From contig VICG01000007.1 in assembly GCA_008692225.1 (NCBI GenBank), positions 469,501 through 533,500 of the forward strand: a stretch of 64,000 bases of DNA. Direction: 5' to 3'. Under the pieces are notes generated by a model. It had not been told where the DNA came from, searched no databases, and was given only the letters and a program-made list of their open reading frames with translations. Positions 23,811 through 35,200 of this stretch are shown piece by piece (position 1 is the stretch's first letter; every line of letters starts with the position of its first letter). The stretch comes from Monilinia fructicola. Lineage: Eukaryota; Ascomycota; Leotiomycetes; Helotiales; Sclerotiniaceae. A program made the position numbers and the translations under genes.

Positions 23811-24425
23811 ATGGATATTTTGCCGAATATACCCTAGAATTGATCGAAAATTCAAGAAATGATGGCACGCCAAGATTTACTCTGATAACCACTTAAAGGT
23901 TTATACATTGGTATCATTACTTCTATTACCCCTGATTCTTCTTTGCAACCTTCCAGACTTTAGCCACAAAAAATGCTGCGTATATGTCATTGTCTTGCAA
24001 ATCGCCATTTTTGTGATCTGCTCTCAAGGAATCAAGAAGAAGCTTGGATGGTTATACTTTGGATCATTCTCTATAATGAGAATTCCTAGTACAATCTTTC
24101 AGCTTCAAATCATACATAAGCCCCAGAATATCAACTATATTTAAGGTTACATATAGTCTGTCGTCTAGGGCGCAATTAAAATCTACTTGATATTATCCAG
24201 TCGAAAGGCTCGTCTAACATAAAGTTACAGCACCGATATCATTTCTCAAAAATTCCGGTTATTCGAGAGCAGCCATTCCTCATGAAGTGGGTGAGAAGGC
24301 GGATACTACAAAGGGAGCCCTGCAAAATCTAGCTCTGTACGACGCCGTTGAATCTAACCAATGCATATACTCGTGATGATTCCTGGGAAGTTTTTGGTGG
24401 GACCCGGAAAATTGATATAACATTT

Positions 24426-24650
24426 TAAAGCTCTCCTCTGGCAAGAATCTCACCAATATCAGAATTTTCATCTATGTCTTGGCCTATGTCTTCCAGTTCC
24501 TTGTGGTAATCATCAAATTTAAAGATTACCAAACTCCCTCCTGGTGGCAACCAAGCATTTTGGGCCGTCGCTTTTGCCAATACTTTCTTGACCATGAAAT
24601 CCATTCACAGCATTATGCCGGCTTTCACTTCCCCAAATCGTGTTAGATGT
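24426..24650 (-). pseudogene. Short coding-like remnant
   Basis: The minus strand reads MDFMVKKVLAKATAQNAW, then LPPGGSLVIFKFDDYHKELE and DIGQDIDENSDIGEILARGE before a stop. Upstream in the same frame is FGEVKAGIML with a TGA between. The composition looks coding, but the piece is only about 60 codons and belongs to no family I know. Confidence 0.22.
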
Positions 24651-25479
24651 TATGGGAATAAGTTGGTGATGTTTTTTGTGGCTATCACTGAAGAATTTTG
24701 GTAGTCACTCCATATTCACGGGTGGGTTTAGCGACGCCTAGATTTGACATTTTGATGTTGTATGGATTTGGGTTGGCATCAGAGTGTAGAACCTTCAACT
24801 ATGAATAGCAAAGAGTTTCGTCCCAATTATCCCTGGAAAAGTCCACGTTCTTGAACCGCTTGTGATTTTCATGTGGTTGTATTTCCATTTACGTATTGTA
24901 TTTGTCTAAATACCTGAAACAACTCGTAGTATCGACCTTTCATGTTAGTTTGACGTATAATTGAATTCTATTTCAAGTATTGTGCTATAGCCATTAGCTA
25001 GCCATCGAAATAAGCGATGATTCTCACCTAAAAGGGTGACCACTGAGTAGCCTGGTTGAGCTACACAAAGCCTCTATTTCCACAAATGGCAACCTCCTCG
25101 CTATAATTACGCATTTGCGCTCCTGATTTTGATTGAGACGTTCTTTCGTAAGTGCTGTCAAGAAGGACATAGAGGTATCCGAAAAGAACAAGACTGCTAA
25201 AATTGGCCTTGTTGCGTATCATTCCTTTGATCACGGAAATCGTTTCGCATCTTTCAATGTTTATGCTCATTTTATTGCCTTGGTACTGGTTGCGTTGCTG
25301 TACCTCCCCTTTTCAAAGGGAATGAAACGATCAAGAACTTGGTGAACTTTGGTATAAAGGCTCTTCATGTGCACTGACCGGCATGAACATAAAAACTTTC
25401 TGGGCGACTCTTCCCAACTGATTTCTCGTTGATACATCCTCTGAGTACTGGAAATCAGCGCTCAGGAAACACAAAAACT

Positions 25480-27375
25480 ATGGGGAAACTACTTGGTCTC
25501 ATCAGCTCAGGTATTGGCCTTGCGATGGAAGCCAAGATGTCCCACCAATCTTTGCGCAATGAGTCCTACACCAAAGATAGGAATCTTGGGTCATCTTTCA
25601 CAGAACCATCCCCAAGTTAGTCAAACACTCCGTCTTTTCCGAACTGATGCTAAAGTAAAAAGTCTCACGTCGTGCCTCTCCCGAAGTATATCAGCCTAGC
25701 AGGGATGAAGAAGCATACCAAGACCTTCAAGTCTACGCAGACTATCAAAGTAACCTTTCTCATCGCTTGAGTACAGATATGCACAGAGAAGGGAATTATC
25801 GAAGATACTTGACAGAAAATCCTCGAACACGACCAGCCACGGATACATACGGACGCGATGTTTCTTTTTACGCCCATGAGTTACCAGGTCAGAAAGCGCA
25901 ACCAGCGAGAAGACTCTCTTGTCCTATAATACTCCCACAAAGAAGACCGGAAGACCAGAGTCGGGGTATCATCCGAGCGTATTGCCCAGAATTGGCAGAC
26001 CACGGCATAGATCAACATAGTTTCTTGGGATTCATTGACGCATTCAATGAGGCTCATAAAGTAAGCATCCATTAGTGGATGCGAATTTCAAATACTAAGC
26101 CAAGCATAGGCATCTCCATATCTCGACGCCGTTAATGTTGCAGTGGCAGGTGTTGGCTTTGCCCCTGGCATTGCTCCAATGGTGGTGTCCATGGCTGTCC
26201 CCATTGCAGTAAAAGCTGCCAAAGGTTACCAAACGCAAAGGCGGTGGGTTGTCAAATCATCGTTATATCAGCAGCAACTAGCTGATATTCTCTCTAGATC
26301 CTCCTCTTTTCTCGACCGAGCCAATCTAGAATTGTTCATTCCTCATGGCCTCTTTGCTATGATCTTGACTTTTAATCCGGCTCAAATGCGAGATCCACAC
26401 GGGGCACCGGGCGAAGTCCAACTTCCTGTCTCTGCTCCCCTTATCTATCCTGAAGATCATCGACGCGCACAACAGACTGGCTTGAAGAAAGTAGGCCACT
26501 TCATCGCAGATTATGGAGATCGTAGAGCCCAGGCCCGATTTGTAGGTGAACTGCATCCAATAAATAATATGACCTTTTGCTTAGAATCATAGGCACAAAA
26601 AAATCCCGATTCATCTCTCGTTGGTCCAGTACCAACCTTCGAAAGTCGGCGGGGCGATCCAAATCATCCTGCCAATAGTGGCGGATTGAAGAGCCTACTC
26701 ACTGGTATCCCAGACGATAGAAAGGCCCGCGAACAAGATAGACAAGATCGGAAACGGGACAGGGAGACTCGTCATCGTAGAGGAAGCTCCAGTAGTGATT
26801 CCTCAAGAAGAAGCAGACTCCTAAGAACCGCAGTTGGAGGCATTGGCAAAGCTAGCGAAAGAAGAGACATCTCCGGTAGAGGAAGACCAAGCTTAGTAGG
26901 ATTGACAAGAGGAATGATCAATGGACCGGGAAATCAAAACCAAAGTTTGATCAAAGGCATTAAAGGCCTAGGGATGAAGACTGATATTCTATATTTGATA
27001 ATTACGAACAATACCGAGAACTCAACATTTCCCCCAACACAATCACAGACACCATCAAAATATACACCGCCACCACCGTCTCCGTTCTATAACCGACATG
27101 CGAACCCCGCATCAGATACTTGGCCGAAGTTACCCGATCTAGATCAACAAGATATCTGTCTTTCGTCATACCGAGATCTGGCACCTAGCGACTCAGATCA
27201 ACAGCAAAATAACGATACGTGTCTCGGTAGACAAGATCAAATAGCTTCTGGACCTTCTACTGGATATGTTGAACAGAATGATATTCCACCGCCAACATAT
27301 CGAAAGGCTATGCCGACGAGATATTATGATCGGATAAGACAGCATGATGAAGATTTTTGTGCACCTACGCTATGA
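25480..27375 (+). CDS. Conserved filamentous-fungal protein of unknown function
   Basis: Five exons join without phase conflict: 25480-25615, 25663-26060, 26110-26243, 26298-26541 and 26593-27375, giving about 564 residues. The start MGKLLGLISSGIGLAMEA and the central block are typical of a widespread unnamed Ascomycota family. The block runs FIDAFNEAHK, then ASPYLDAVNVAVAGVGFAPG, then SSSFLDRANLELFIPHGLFA. The central AVAGVGFAPGIAPMVVSMAV region is hydrophobic and could associate with membrane. The C-terminal third is charged and disordered (RKAREQDRQDRKRDRETRHR, SSSSDSSRRS) and ends with PPPTYRKA, a PPxY-type motif that could bind WW domains. The TAG at 26590-26592 is the end of the fourth intron (26542-26592), not a real stop. 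The function is unknown. Confidence 0.8.
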
Positions 27376-27827
27376 TGACCGAGTTGATTTCTAGGTGACG
27401 CATTGCATTCTTAATTTTGGACGTATTTGATATTGATTTGAAGCTTCCTGAGATGTATCTGTCTTTGATAATGATAGGACCTGATGGGCAGGTGTTAGTA
27501 GTATATCACAGAATAAAACTGCGTTTCTGCTCAAACGTCATCCAACCTCGTATCAACTCAATGAAAGTAGTGATTCAAAATTCACAAAGCTTTATCAAAT
27601 ACCGTCTGATATGGGATCGACAAATTCAAGATCTTGGTTTTGCTCGTATATCCACCAAACAATATTCGGACCATATACGTATTCCTTGTCGTGACAATGG
27701 ATCGGATCGGGTCAATTGACCCCGGGGACCTCTGAATTGCATCAAACCAAAAGTGGAAGTTGTACATTGAATCAATATATTGAAAGATGATCCGATGAAA
27801 CATCATTGAGGCGCAACAGTAACCCTA
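27376..27827. other. Convergent intergenic gap
   Basis: This is the space between two converging genes. I see nothing in it beyond presumed 3' UTR sequence. Confidence 0.5.
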
Positions 27828-29422
27828 TCATTTCCGAGGTAGTTCCCCAAGTAGACTGAACGTCTCCCATCTCATCCCTTCACCATTTTCCAGCCCTTCA
27901 GCGTCCCACCTACCCCAACCATCATCCTCATAAAAGGGCTCAGCAACTTTACTCCATCCTCGGATAAGAGCCCTCCAGTAACACGCTTCAGAAGCAGGGG
28001 ACAAATATCTGGTGAATAGTTGTCTTTGCCTTTCGGCAATGCCGGTAGCTATCTCAGGATGATTTCGGAGGTACATGATTGTTTCTTCGAGATCCGACCA
28101 ATCGGGCTTGACGAATATGATATTCGCTTCACTGGGTCCATAGGTTTGAGGCCAACGAGTGGACCAATTATCATCCACCTTAAGAGATGATTCATGCTCT
28201 GGAAAAAATGATGTTGAGAATATGGGACGCATGAAATGTGTGTTGTGAAGTAGATACATTGGCGGCGGTGTGAGGATAATGGAGGCACACGCCTGGTGGA
28301 AGAGCAGACGCCCGGAATAAGTGATGCCCTAAACGTAGCGAAAGTCTATCATTTAGTTATGTCCCGTGTGGCCAGTATCGAGGCAAAATATCGCACATGC
28401 CACAGCAATTGATCGGAAAATAGGATTGTACTGGAAAACATACCTCTGTATAAACGATAAATTTGTACTTGCAAAAGTCCTCTATTCCAATAGCATTTTC
28501 TGCACTCTCACCATTCGTGTTCCACTTCAGAGCTTCAATATCTGCCCATTCTTTCTCTTTACCCTTGAGAATTAGGCTCGGTCGTAAGTCTTTATTACCG
28601 ACTGTATTGAACCATCCCGTCCCTCTCCATACCGCCTTGTCAATTTTGTCAGTCCAATGTGTATTCTTCTCTATGCGCTCGATCTTGGACAACGCCTCAT
28701 CGATTGTCCCAATGAATGAGATCGGCCATGACCAGAAACTAAAATGCGGCATAACCCAATAATTACCGTCCTTGATCTGGGGGTTGTTCGACCTTGAGAA
28801 GGCCCAAGAGTTGTTCATTGGAGTATCAAGTATGTTGAGTGAGAAGATAGAGTTTGGAAGAGGGGATGGAGAGGTAATAACTGCACGATGCAGTTGGTGC
28901 AAAACAGAATTTCGCTCCTATGACCAATATATCAGACCATGAACGAAGGTCATTTAAAGGAATGGAAGGCAAACCTGGAGCATATTCCGAGAAGGTTTTG
29001 GGTCCGCCAGAAATTATATATACCTAAATCTGCCAGTCAATACAGCTGGGTCTATAAGTGTTCCGATTGTCAAATAAGACCTTTCCATCTTTTATTCTTC
29101 CTTGAACAAGCCCTGTATGGTGATCCGGCTGCCTCTTCAGGGGAAACGGTCCCCGAGCTACAGCATCATCAATCTCCTTCGTCAAGCCTGGAAAAGTTGC
29201 CGCACATTGGTCCTCCGTTAAAGACAAAGACTGAAGAATGCCTGCAGAAGGTTCCTGTCCGTCGACTGAGAACTGAAGAATCGATGATCGTAGATCTGTA
29301 GACTGCTTATTGTATAGGTAAATGCAAATAAGAACAGTCAAGAGAATTAAGCCAACTTGAACGGAGTTTCTGGAACGATACGCCATGCCTCTGAATAGGT
29401 AAGTGAGAGATCGCCAGATCAT
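27828..29422 (-). CDS. Glycosyltransferase family 90 (CAP10-like) membrane protein
   Basis: GT90 proteins are type II membrane glycosyltransferases of the Golgi. The cryptococcal relative CAP59/CAP10 family acts in capsule and xylosyl transfer. The N-terminus has one membrane anchor (VGLILLTVLICIYLY) after RSRNS. The catalytic region includes NNSWAFSRSNNPQIKDGNYW, MPHFSFWSWPISFIG, KIDKAVWRGTGWFNTVGNKD, EDFCKYKFIVYTE and, after an intron (28329-28443), GITYSGRLLFHQACASIILT. The exons I infer are 29422-29081, 29023-28975, 28917-28444 and 28328-27828. The second junction (28975 to 28917) is one base out of phase, so either the small exon is wrong or a base is in error. The start MIWRS at 29422 is preferred, but MAYRS (29386) is possible. 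Confidence 0.85.
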
Positions 29423-30950
29423 GACAGTAGTTCATGATCGTCTTTGAAATCGAAGACGGTTTCACGATGAGCAAGGTTGGCACGGGAAATAGGAATTCGC
29501 ACCGAGAAGCCTATTCGGCTGCAAAATGTGTTTCTCGACACGGATGATATGACGGAACAGTCCGAACTACTTACCAGATATCAAAAACTTACCGTAGGTA
29601 TCACCGATAGGGTGGCTGATGGACTTTCCGTAGGGAGAGATCATGATGACGGCCGTTGAAGTGAGTGAGTTAAGGGACGTGATCATGTAGAGACCAAAAT
29701 GTGGTCTCAGCGTAAGCGATGGTAACGTGACCGGGGTCACCACTTATTATTTTACAACATCTTTTAAACTTAGAACATCTCCCTTCGCACTATATTTTCA
29801 ACATCGAGCACCAAATACGTTTGATAGAACATGGAGTGAGAATGTCATCCAAATTTTGGGCGCCAAAGTTTCTATTACGTTTGGCCCTCTAAGTCAACTT
29901 GGGCAAGCTGAAGATGAGCCTGGCATCAATTTATGATGTTATATAGTTCTATATCTGTATCACGTATACCTTTGGATATACTGCCGGGCAGAAAATATAG
30001 ATGCGATAAGTGTTGCACGGGAGTACCCACGATGGAGCAAATCTAGACTCATAGCTGATTCGACTGGCTAAAGCGATGACTGTTTGAACAAGGGCAAGAC
30101 ACGTCCTCAATTGACAATATCTGCCGAACTACATACATCCAGATATCATAAGTTTGCTTAACGTACCTTTTTTGAAGATGCGCAAATATCTGCTCCATCA
30201 CATCAGTCTCTCGATTTCACGACAGCGGATCAGATGCAAGTCAATTGTGGACGAAGTAAATGGAAGGCCCCGCACGCTACGCTGGAGAGACATGTCAATG
30301 ATTATTATACTTCATAGTCCACCCTGTCATGAGACTAAGTTGATGCTATCTCCATGGACGAGATATATTTGGCATCCCTTACCTCTCAAAAAGAATGCAT
30401 GCGAATTACTGTTTCTGAAACTACTTTCGAAGCTGTTTTGATCTGTGATAGTACTGAATGAACTTCACAGGCTTTACTCCGTCGTCTATATCCTCGACAA
30501 CGGGTTCGTTTTATCTCTTTGGTAGAGGGTAGACAAGGCCGCAATCCCTTTGATTTTGACCAACTGATCTATGCGATCAATTCGGAGAAGGTTACACACC
30601 TGCAAGTACCTACTGGACCTGAGAATGATACCATCACCCTGCCTTACATGGCCCAAAGGCGGTACCCAAGCGCCGTTTTACACAACAAATATGGCCACGC
30701 GTTACTCTCATCAGGCTCTGCGAGATTAACACTCACTCACGTAGCAGCTTTGTGTATTCATTTTAAGCAATAACATTCAAGTATTCAGCTTTCTAACCGA
30801 TATCATTGGACCAATACCTGAACCACAGAACATGGGGATTGGCTACAAATCCTTACAACATACTATGTGTGATCTTGTCAATACGAACTATCTCCAACTG
30901 CACATTTGCACAGCTCAGCGAGCTGGCGGCTTTTTGTTACAGATTTCTTT

Positions 30951-31009
30951 AGTTCTTTGAGGTTATCTCAAATGTTAACTAAAGGTATTTGAGATAATCT
31001 CAAAGAACT
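30951..31009. repeat. Inverted repeat able to form a 23-bp hairpin
   Basis: AGTTCTTTGAGGTTATCTCA plus AAT (30951-30973) is followed by a 13-nt loop and then its reverse complement, ending AATCTCAAAGAACT at 31009, with one mismatch (a G-T pair in RNA). A third copy of the core, GAGATAATCTC, follows at about 31011-31021. No T-rich tail suggests a terminator. It could be a small palindromic element. Confidence 0.8.
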
Positions 31010-31230
31010 AGAGATAATCTCAAGATGAAGTGATTATCCCATTCATCTCACAGGCTGAAGACTGAACTGGAAGAAAATCCCACAAGGACAAGCCGATGAC
31101 CGAACATATTTCTGTTGACTGGGTAGTTCATAAAAGGTGGGTTCAAGTTCTGTATATTCATTAATTCATTGATTTGTTTATTCGTTGATTCTTTTGTTGT
31201 ATTTATGACGTTATGAATATAACATTCATG

Positions 31231-31320
31231 ACGTTCATTACGTTCATTATTACGTTCATTACGTTCATTACGTTCATTACGTTCATTACGTTCATTACGT
31301 TCATTACGTTCATTACGTTT
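31231..31320. repeat. 9-bp minisatellite ACGTTCATT, about nine copies
   Basis: The unit ACGTTCATT is repeated nearly perfectly, with one ATT interruption at 31249-31251. Because the unit is three codons long, both strands stay open (FIT or NER repeats), producing artefact ORFs that I did not call. Confidence 0.9.
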
Positions 31321-32226
31321 ATAACGTGGATGGTATTCAAGATGTTCAAGATATCCATCAAGCCTCACACGACTATCAGACCGAACATATGCTCCGTTAT
31401 CTCATCACTTTATATCCAGACAGCAACAAGGTCAGGTCATGCAACACCACTACGCTACGCCATTGAAATGATTCATCCGGCCTCCTCCAAAGCACTTATA
31501 AGCACATCCCCAACTTCCACTCATAAAGAGCCTTCCACATCAAACCCCGCAAACTTCCCAACAGCCACCCAATCTCCCCAACGACACTCACCCCGCAAAC
31601 CCTCGCCCAACCCCGCAGAACATGGCCTTGTTTTGCCGTCTCCTCACAGACCGGTATCCGCGGCAGGTATATGGAGAAATCCTATTAATATCGATGTTGA
31701 ACAGCCATATCACAGTCAGAGATGTAGTGCGGCAAAAGCCTCGAAGGAGTGGGGCATAAGGAAGAGCCAGGGATAGAATGGGGGTTGGAAGAGATACAGG
31801 GCTTAGTGTGTGTTATTGGGGGATACCTAAGAGGGGCTAGAGGGTGCTGGGATGGATGTTGGAGTGGATTGTGGAATGGGAGTTCATGGTCATTATAATG
31901 GTTTGTCGTCGCACAGGTAGAAGGAATGCAACGTGTCAAAGTTCACATGTGAAGTCAATCAGTTGTGTGGTATGAATTCGTCATTGGTTTTACCTCTCTT
32001 CACTTTACCAAATTATACACACGAGAAGAATCTGAAATTGAGACAGATCATACATCATGGACATCGATATATTGACAAGAGAAAGAGAGGCGAAGCTAAA
32101 TTAAAGAAAGTGGTCTTTAAAACGCCCAATATTATGCATGTCCATCCTGTGAAATAGCCCTTGAATACTTTTACACTTTACAATGCTCCCTCTTTCATAT
32201 GCCATCTGAAATTTTAGAGGATTCCT

Positions 32227-35200
32227 CTATCTCCTGGGTCTTTTATCGTGACCGCCCTCTCTCAAACCATCCGCATCACTTCTTCTCTTCCTACCGCTAC
32301 TTCCATCATCCCGCATATTCCTTCCATCGCGGTCGCCTCTATCGGATCTGTCTGATCGTTGATTGCGTCGGTCACCTCTGTCGCCTCTGTTGTCAGGGGG
32401 ATTTGGCCAATTACCACTACCAGTACCAGCATCGTGTTGATCACGTTGAGAATCGCGATCTCCTCCATGGTTATCCCGACGACTACTATCCCTGTCTCGA
32501 TGTTCTCGTTCTCCCCGTCCACTCTCTCTTCCATTTCCAGTCAACAAGTCTCTACTTGCACCAGCATCTCCTCTAGAGTGTCTATCGGTATCTCTTGACT
32601 CCCTGTCACCTCCACGGCCCCTATGCTCACCTCTGGATGAGCGCTCCTCCTCTAAAGGACCGCCGCGTTTCTGGTCCCTATTGCGATCGCTGGGTGAAGT
32701 TCGACGGCTCCGTGTAGATCGATCATTCCTTGAACCACGTTCTCCCCGATCTCCGCGACTGCGGTCATCATTGACTGACGCAGGATTGCCGATCAGATCA
32801 GCACGAGCAGGATTTATCAAGTCTCTTCCAGAATCCCTAGCTTGTGCGGGGGGCGGACCGGGTGGCGGTGGAGGTGGTAGAATTGGTGTGGGAGGACCAG
32901 AAATTGGAGTTTGTGCCTGACCTCCTTGACGTCTTCCACGTCGTTCCTGACCTTGTGGATGCTTGGTTTCTTCAAGCATACGATTGATATTGTTGATCAG
33001 ATTTGGCTGTCTTCCACCACGGGGTGCACGCTCATTTGAGGAAGCAGGCCCAGTCGGTGCCCCGTTCATCCTAGAAACAGGACTGTTTTGAGACTGAGAC
33101 TTGGGGCCAAGAGGCGCGACTTGAGTTTGAAGGGGAGGTGCAGTTGGTCTTGAGCGTGTGTTTTCTTGATGTGATGGTGGAATGTTTGCCGCTGCTGCTT
33201 GGCCCCCAAAACTCCTTACTCTATCTGGGTGCATCCCACTAGGTGCTGCAGTAGCAACTGGTGTTGCTTGTACAGGTGCCTGAGTAGCTTGCGGGCCAAG
33301 ATGTTTCAACCGGTCTGGATGGACTCCTGGTGTTGGAGTTGATGTAACAGGCGTCGCTGGTAAGGCGGCATGTGCAGATGATGTCGGTTCAATCTGTCCT
33401 GTGCCTAAACGTCGCGGATGCCGACCGCCCGAAGGACCCGTGGGAGGTTGCTTATCTGGACTTGGTGGCCGAGGTATATCTACTGGAACATTCGCCAATC
33501 TTCCATCACGCCGGCCTGGTGGGGCGTTTGTCATTCGATTGTTACCGCGGTTCCTCTCACGAGGCCCAGAGGGAATGTCAGGTTGTTGATTCAAACGACC
33601 AAAGTTAGGGTCTTGTTGTCTATTAAGTCTGCCATGGTCAAGATCCAATGGGCGTGGGGATGATTGTGACTGCTGGAAAGAGGAAGAATCTCTTAATCTT
33701 TCTGGTGGAGCTGATCGGTCAGGCACTCGATCTGCTGGTCGTTCCCCGCGCGGTCCTGCTGGTGGTGGTGCAACATCGTCAGCACGACCTCTTGGTGTAT
33801 TATGAGAATCAACGGGTGCATTTCGATTTGGTCTATCATCACGTCTTGGGTGTTGATGATCCTTTTCGGAATCATGCCTTCTGGGGGGTGGCGAGTTTTG
33901 CCTCGATGAGCGTTCTCTGGCATCGTCTCTGAGTCGACGAGGTGAATCGGATCGAGAAGACTCATTTCCACCTGATATCAGAGCGGCTCGTTCGGGATTA
34001 ATCATCTCTTGTCTTTCTGGGTTCACTAACGCCAATCGTTCAGGATTGATTGCTGGGCCACGATCAGATACGACTGATGCTTTGGGTGGAGGTATGGGCG
34101 CCTCACGAGACAGACGACCACCATTATCAGGAGTACGGGTATCCATTAGATGGAGCCCGATTTGTGCCATCTCTCCCTGACTCGACATTCCATCTTTGAC
34201 TCGGATCTGCTCGAGAACGCTCATGTTCATTGTTTAGTGCACGATCATTATTTCTGAAGTCTCTTGGTGGGGTGTCCAAAGCTCGTCGGTCACCCGGCGG
34301 AAAGTCACGACCACGATCTCTGGTTCTGTCCCGAACTAGCTCTGTCATTCTAGGATCTCGTATATCTCGTCTGTCATCATTCCTACCCGAGTGACGATCC
34401 ATCATTTGGCGACCAGGAATGGGGGCATCGGGTCGGTTAGGAAGATTGTGGTTCCCTGGTATGTTTCTCTGTATATCAGGACGTGCTGGTATGTTTGCTG
34501 GCGCTGAGTTGGGCGTTGAGGCCCTGGCTGCATTTTCACGCAAGATTTTCTCACGCCGTAATAAAATCTCCGACTTTTTCCCTTCATTAGGAGCTGAAGA
34601 TACTTTATCTTTGGCACTTGTGTTATCAGAGGGTGTGTCCTTGAATGTATTGCCCTTGCCAGCTGCGGAAGCTAATTTTGCATCATCAACTTCGCCGTCT
34701 TCGACTTCATTCGTTGCGGACAATTTCGGTGTAGAGACTCCCGTGGAGCTTGAGAAGATTAGATTGGGACATATATATAAATTGGTTTGGGGTCACTAAC
34801 TTTGCTCGCGATTGGGGCTTGAATTCAGGGGCTGTGGGCTTCAGGCTTGTTTTCGTAGACGTGCCCTGCCGAGATGCATCCGGTGTAGGGCTACTGTTCG
34901 CTTGCACAGGACTCTCCTACATTCATGTCAGCCTCATCCGATTACAGGCCTCGTTCCTACTTACCAGGCTATACCCGAACGCTTGAACCATTACCCATGA
35001 CTTGGACTTTTTCTTCAGCTGAACCAAAATAGCATTACCAGCAAGAGAAAGATCCTCTCGGACCCCCTTTTCTCGAGCAGCAATTGTCTCGAGTTGTTTC
35101 ACGAAATTGTTGCCCATGAAGTTAACAGCTGGGAACACGTCGACAACCGACTTGAGGATGGTCATGGCATTTCGAACGTGCATCCATTCTGTTCCTTCGA

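Larger units (their letters stand above)
22945..25479. other. Intergenic region with two weak coding candidates
   Basis: Apart from the two candidates listed separately (23366-23810 plus and 24426-24650 minus), I see no gene. 24700-25400 holds only short ORFs. Confidence 0.4.
29423..32226. other. Intergenic region with hairpin and minisatellite
   Basis: I see no supported gene. A protein-like stretch at 30519-30770 (for example GRQGRNPFDFDQLIYAINSE) lacks a start and a family. The inverted repeat and the 9-bp tandem repeat are listed separately. Confidence 0.45.

Noticed and set aside
26590..26592. In-frame TAG suggesting a short protein ending at 26592 and a second gene after it
   Set aside because: A 51-nt intron (26542-26592) with GT...AG ends joins RAQARF to AQKNPDSS in phase, and the downstream part is the known C-terminal region of the same fungal family.
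31048..31368. ORF with NER repeats on the minus strand and FIT repeats on the plus strand
   Set aside because: Both arise from the 9-bp minisatellite, which is a multiple of three and has no stops. Flanking sequence is not protein-like.
33372..33932. Plus-strand ORFs opposite the THO2 C-terminus
   Set aside because: They are shadows of the biased RG/RS-rich coding sequence on the minus strand.
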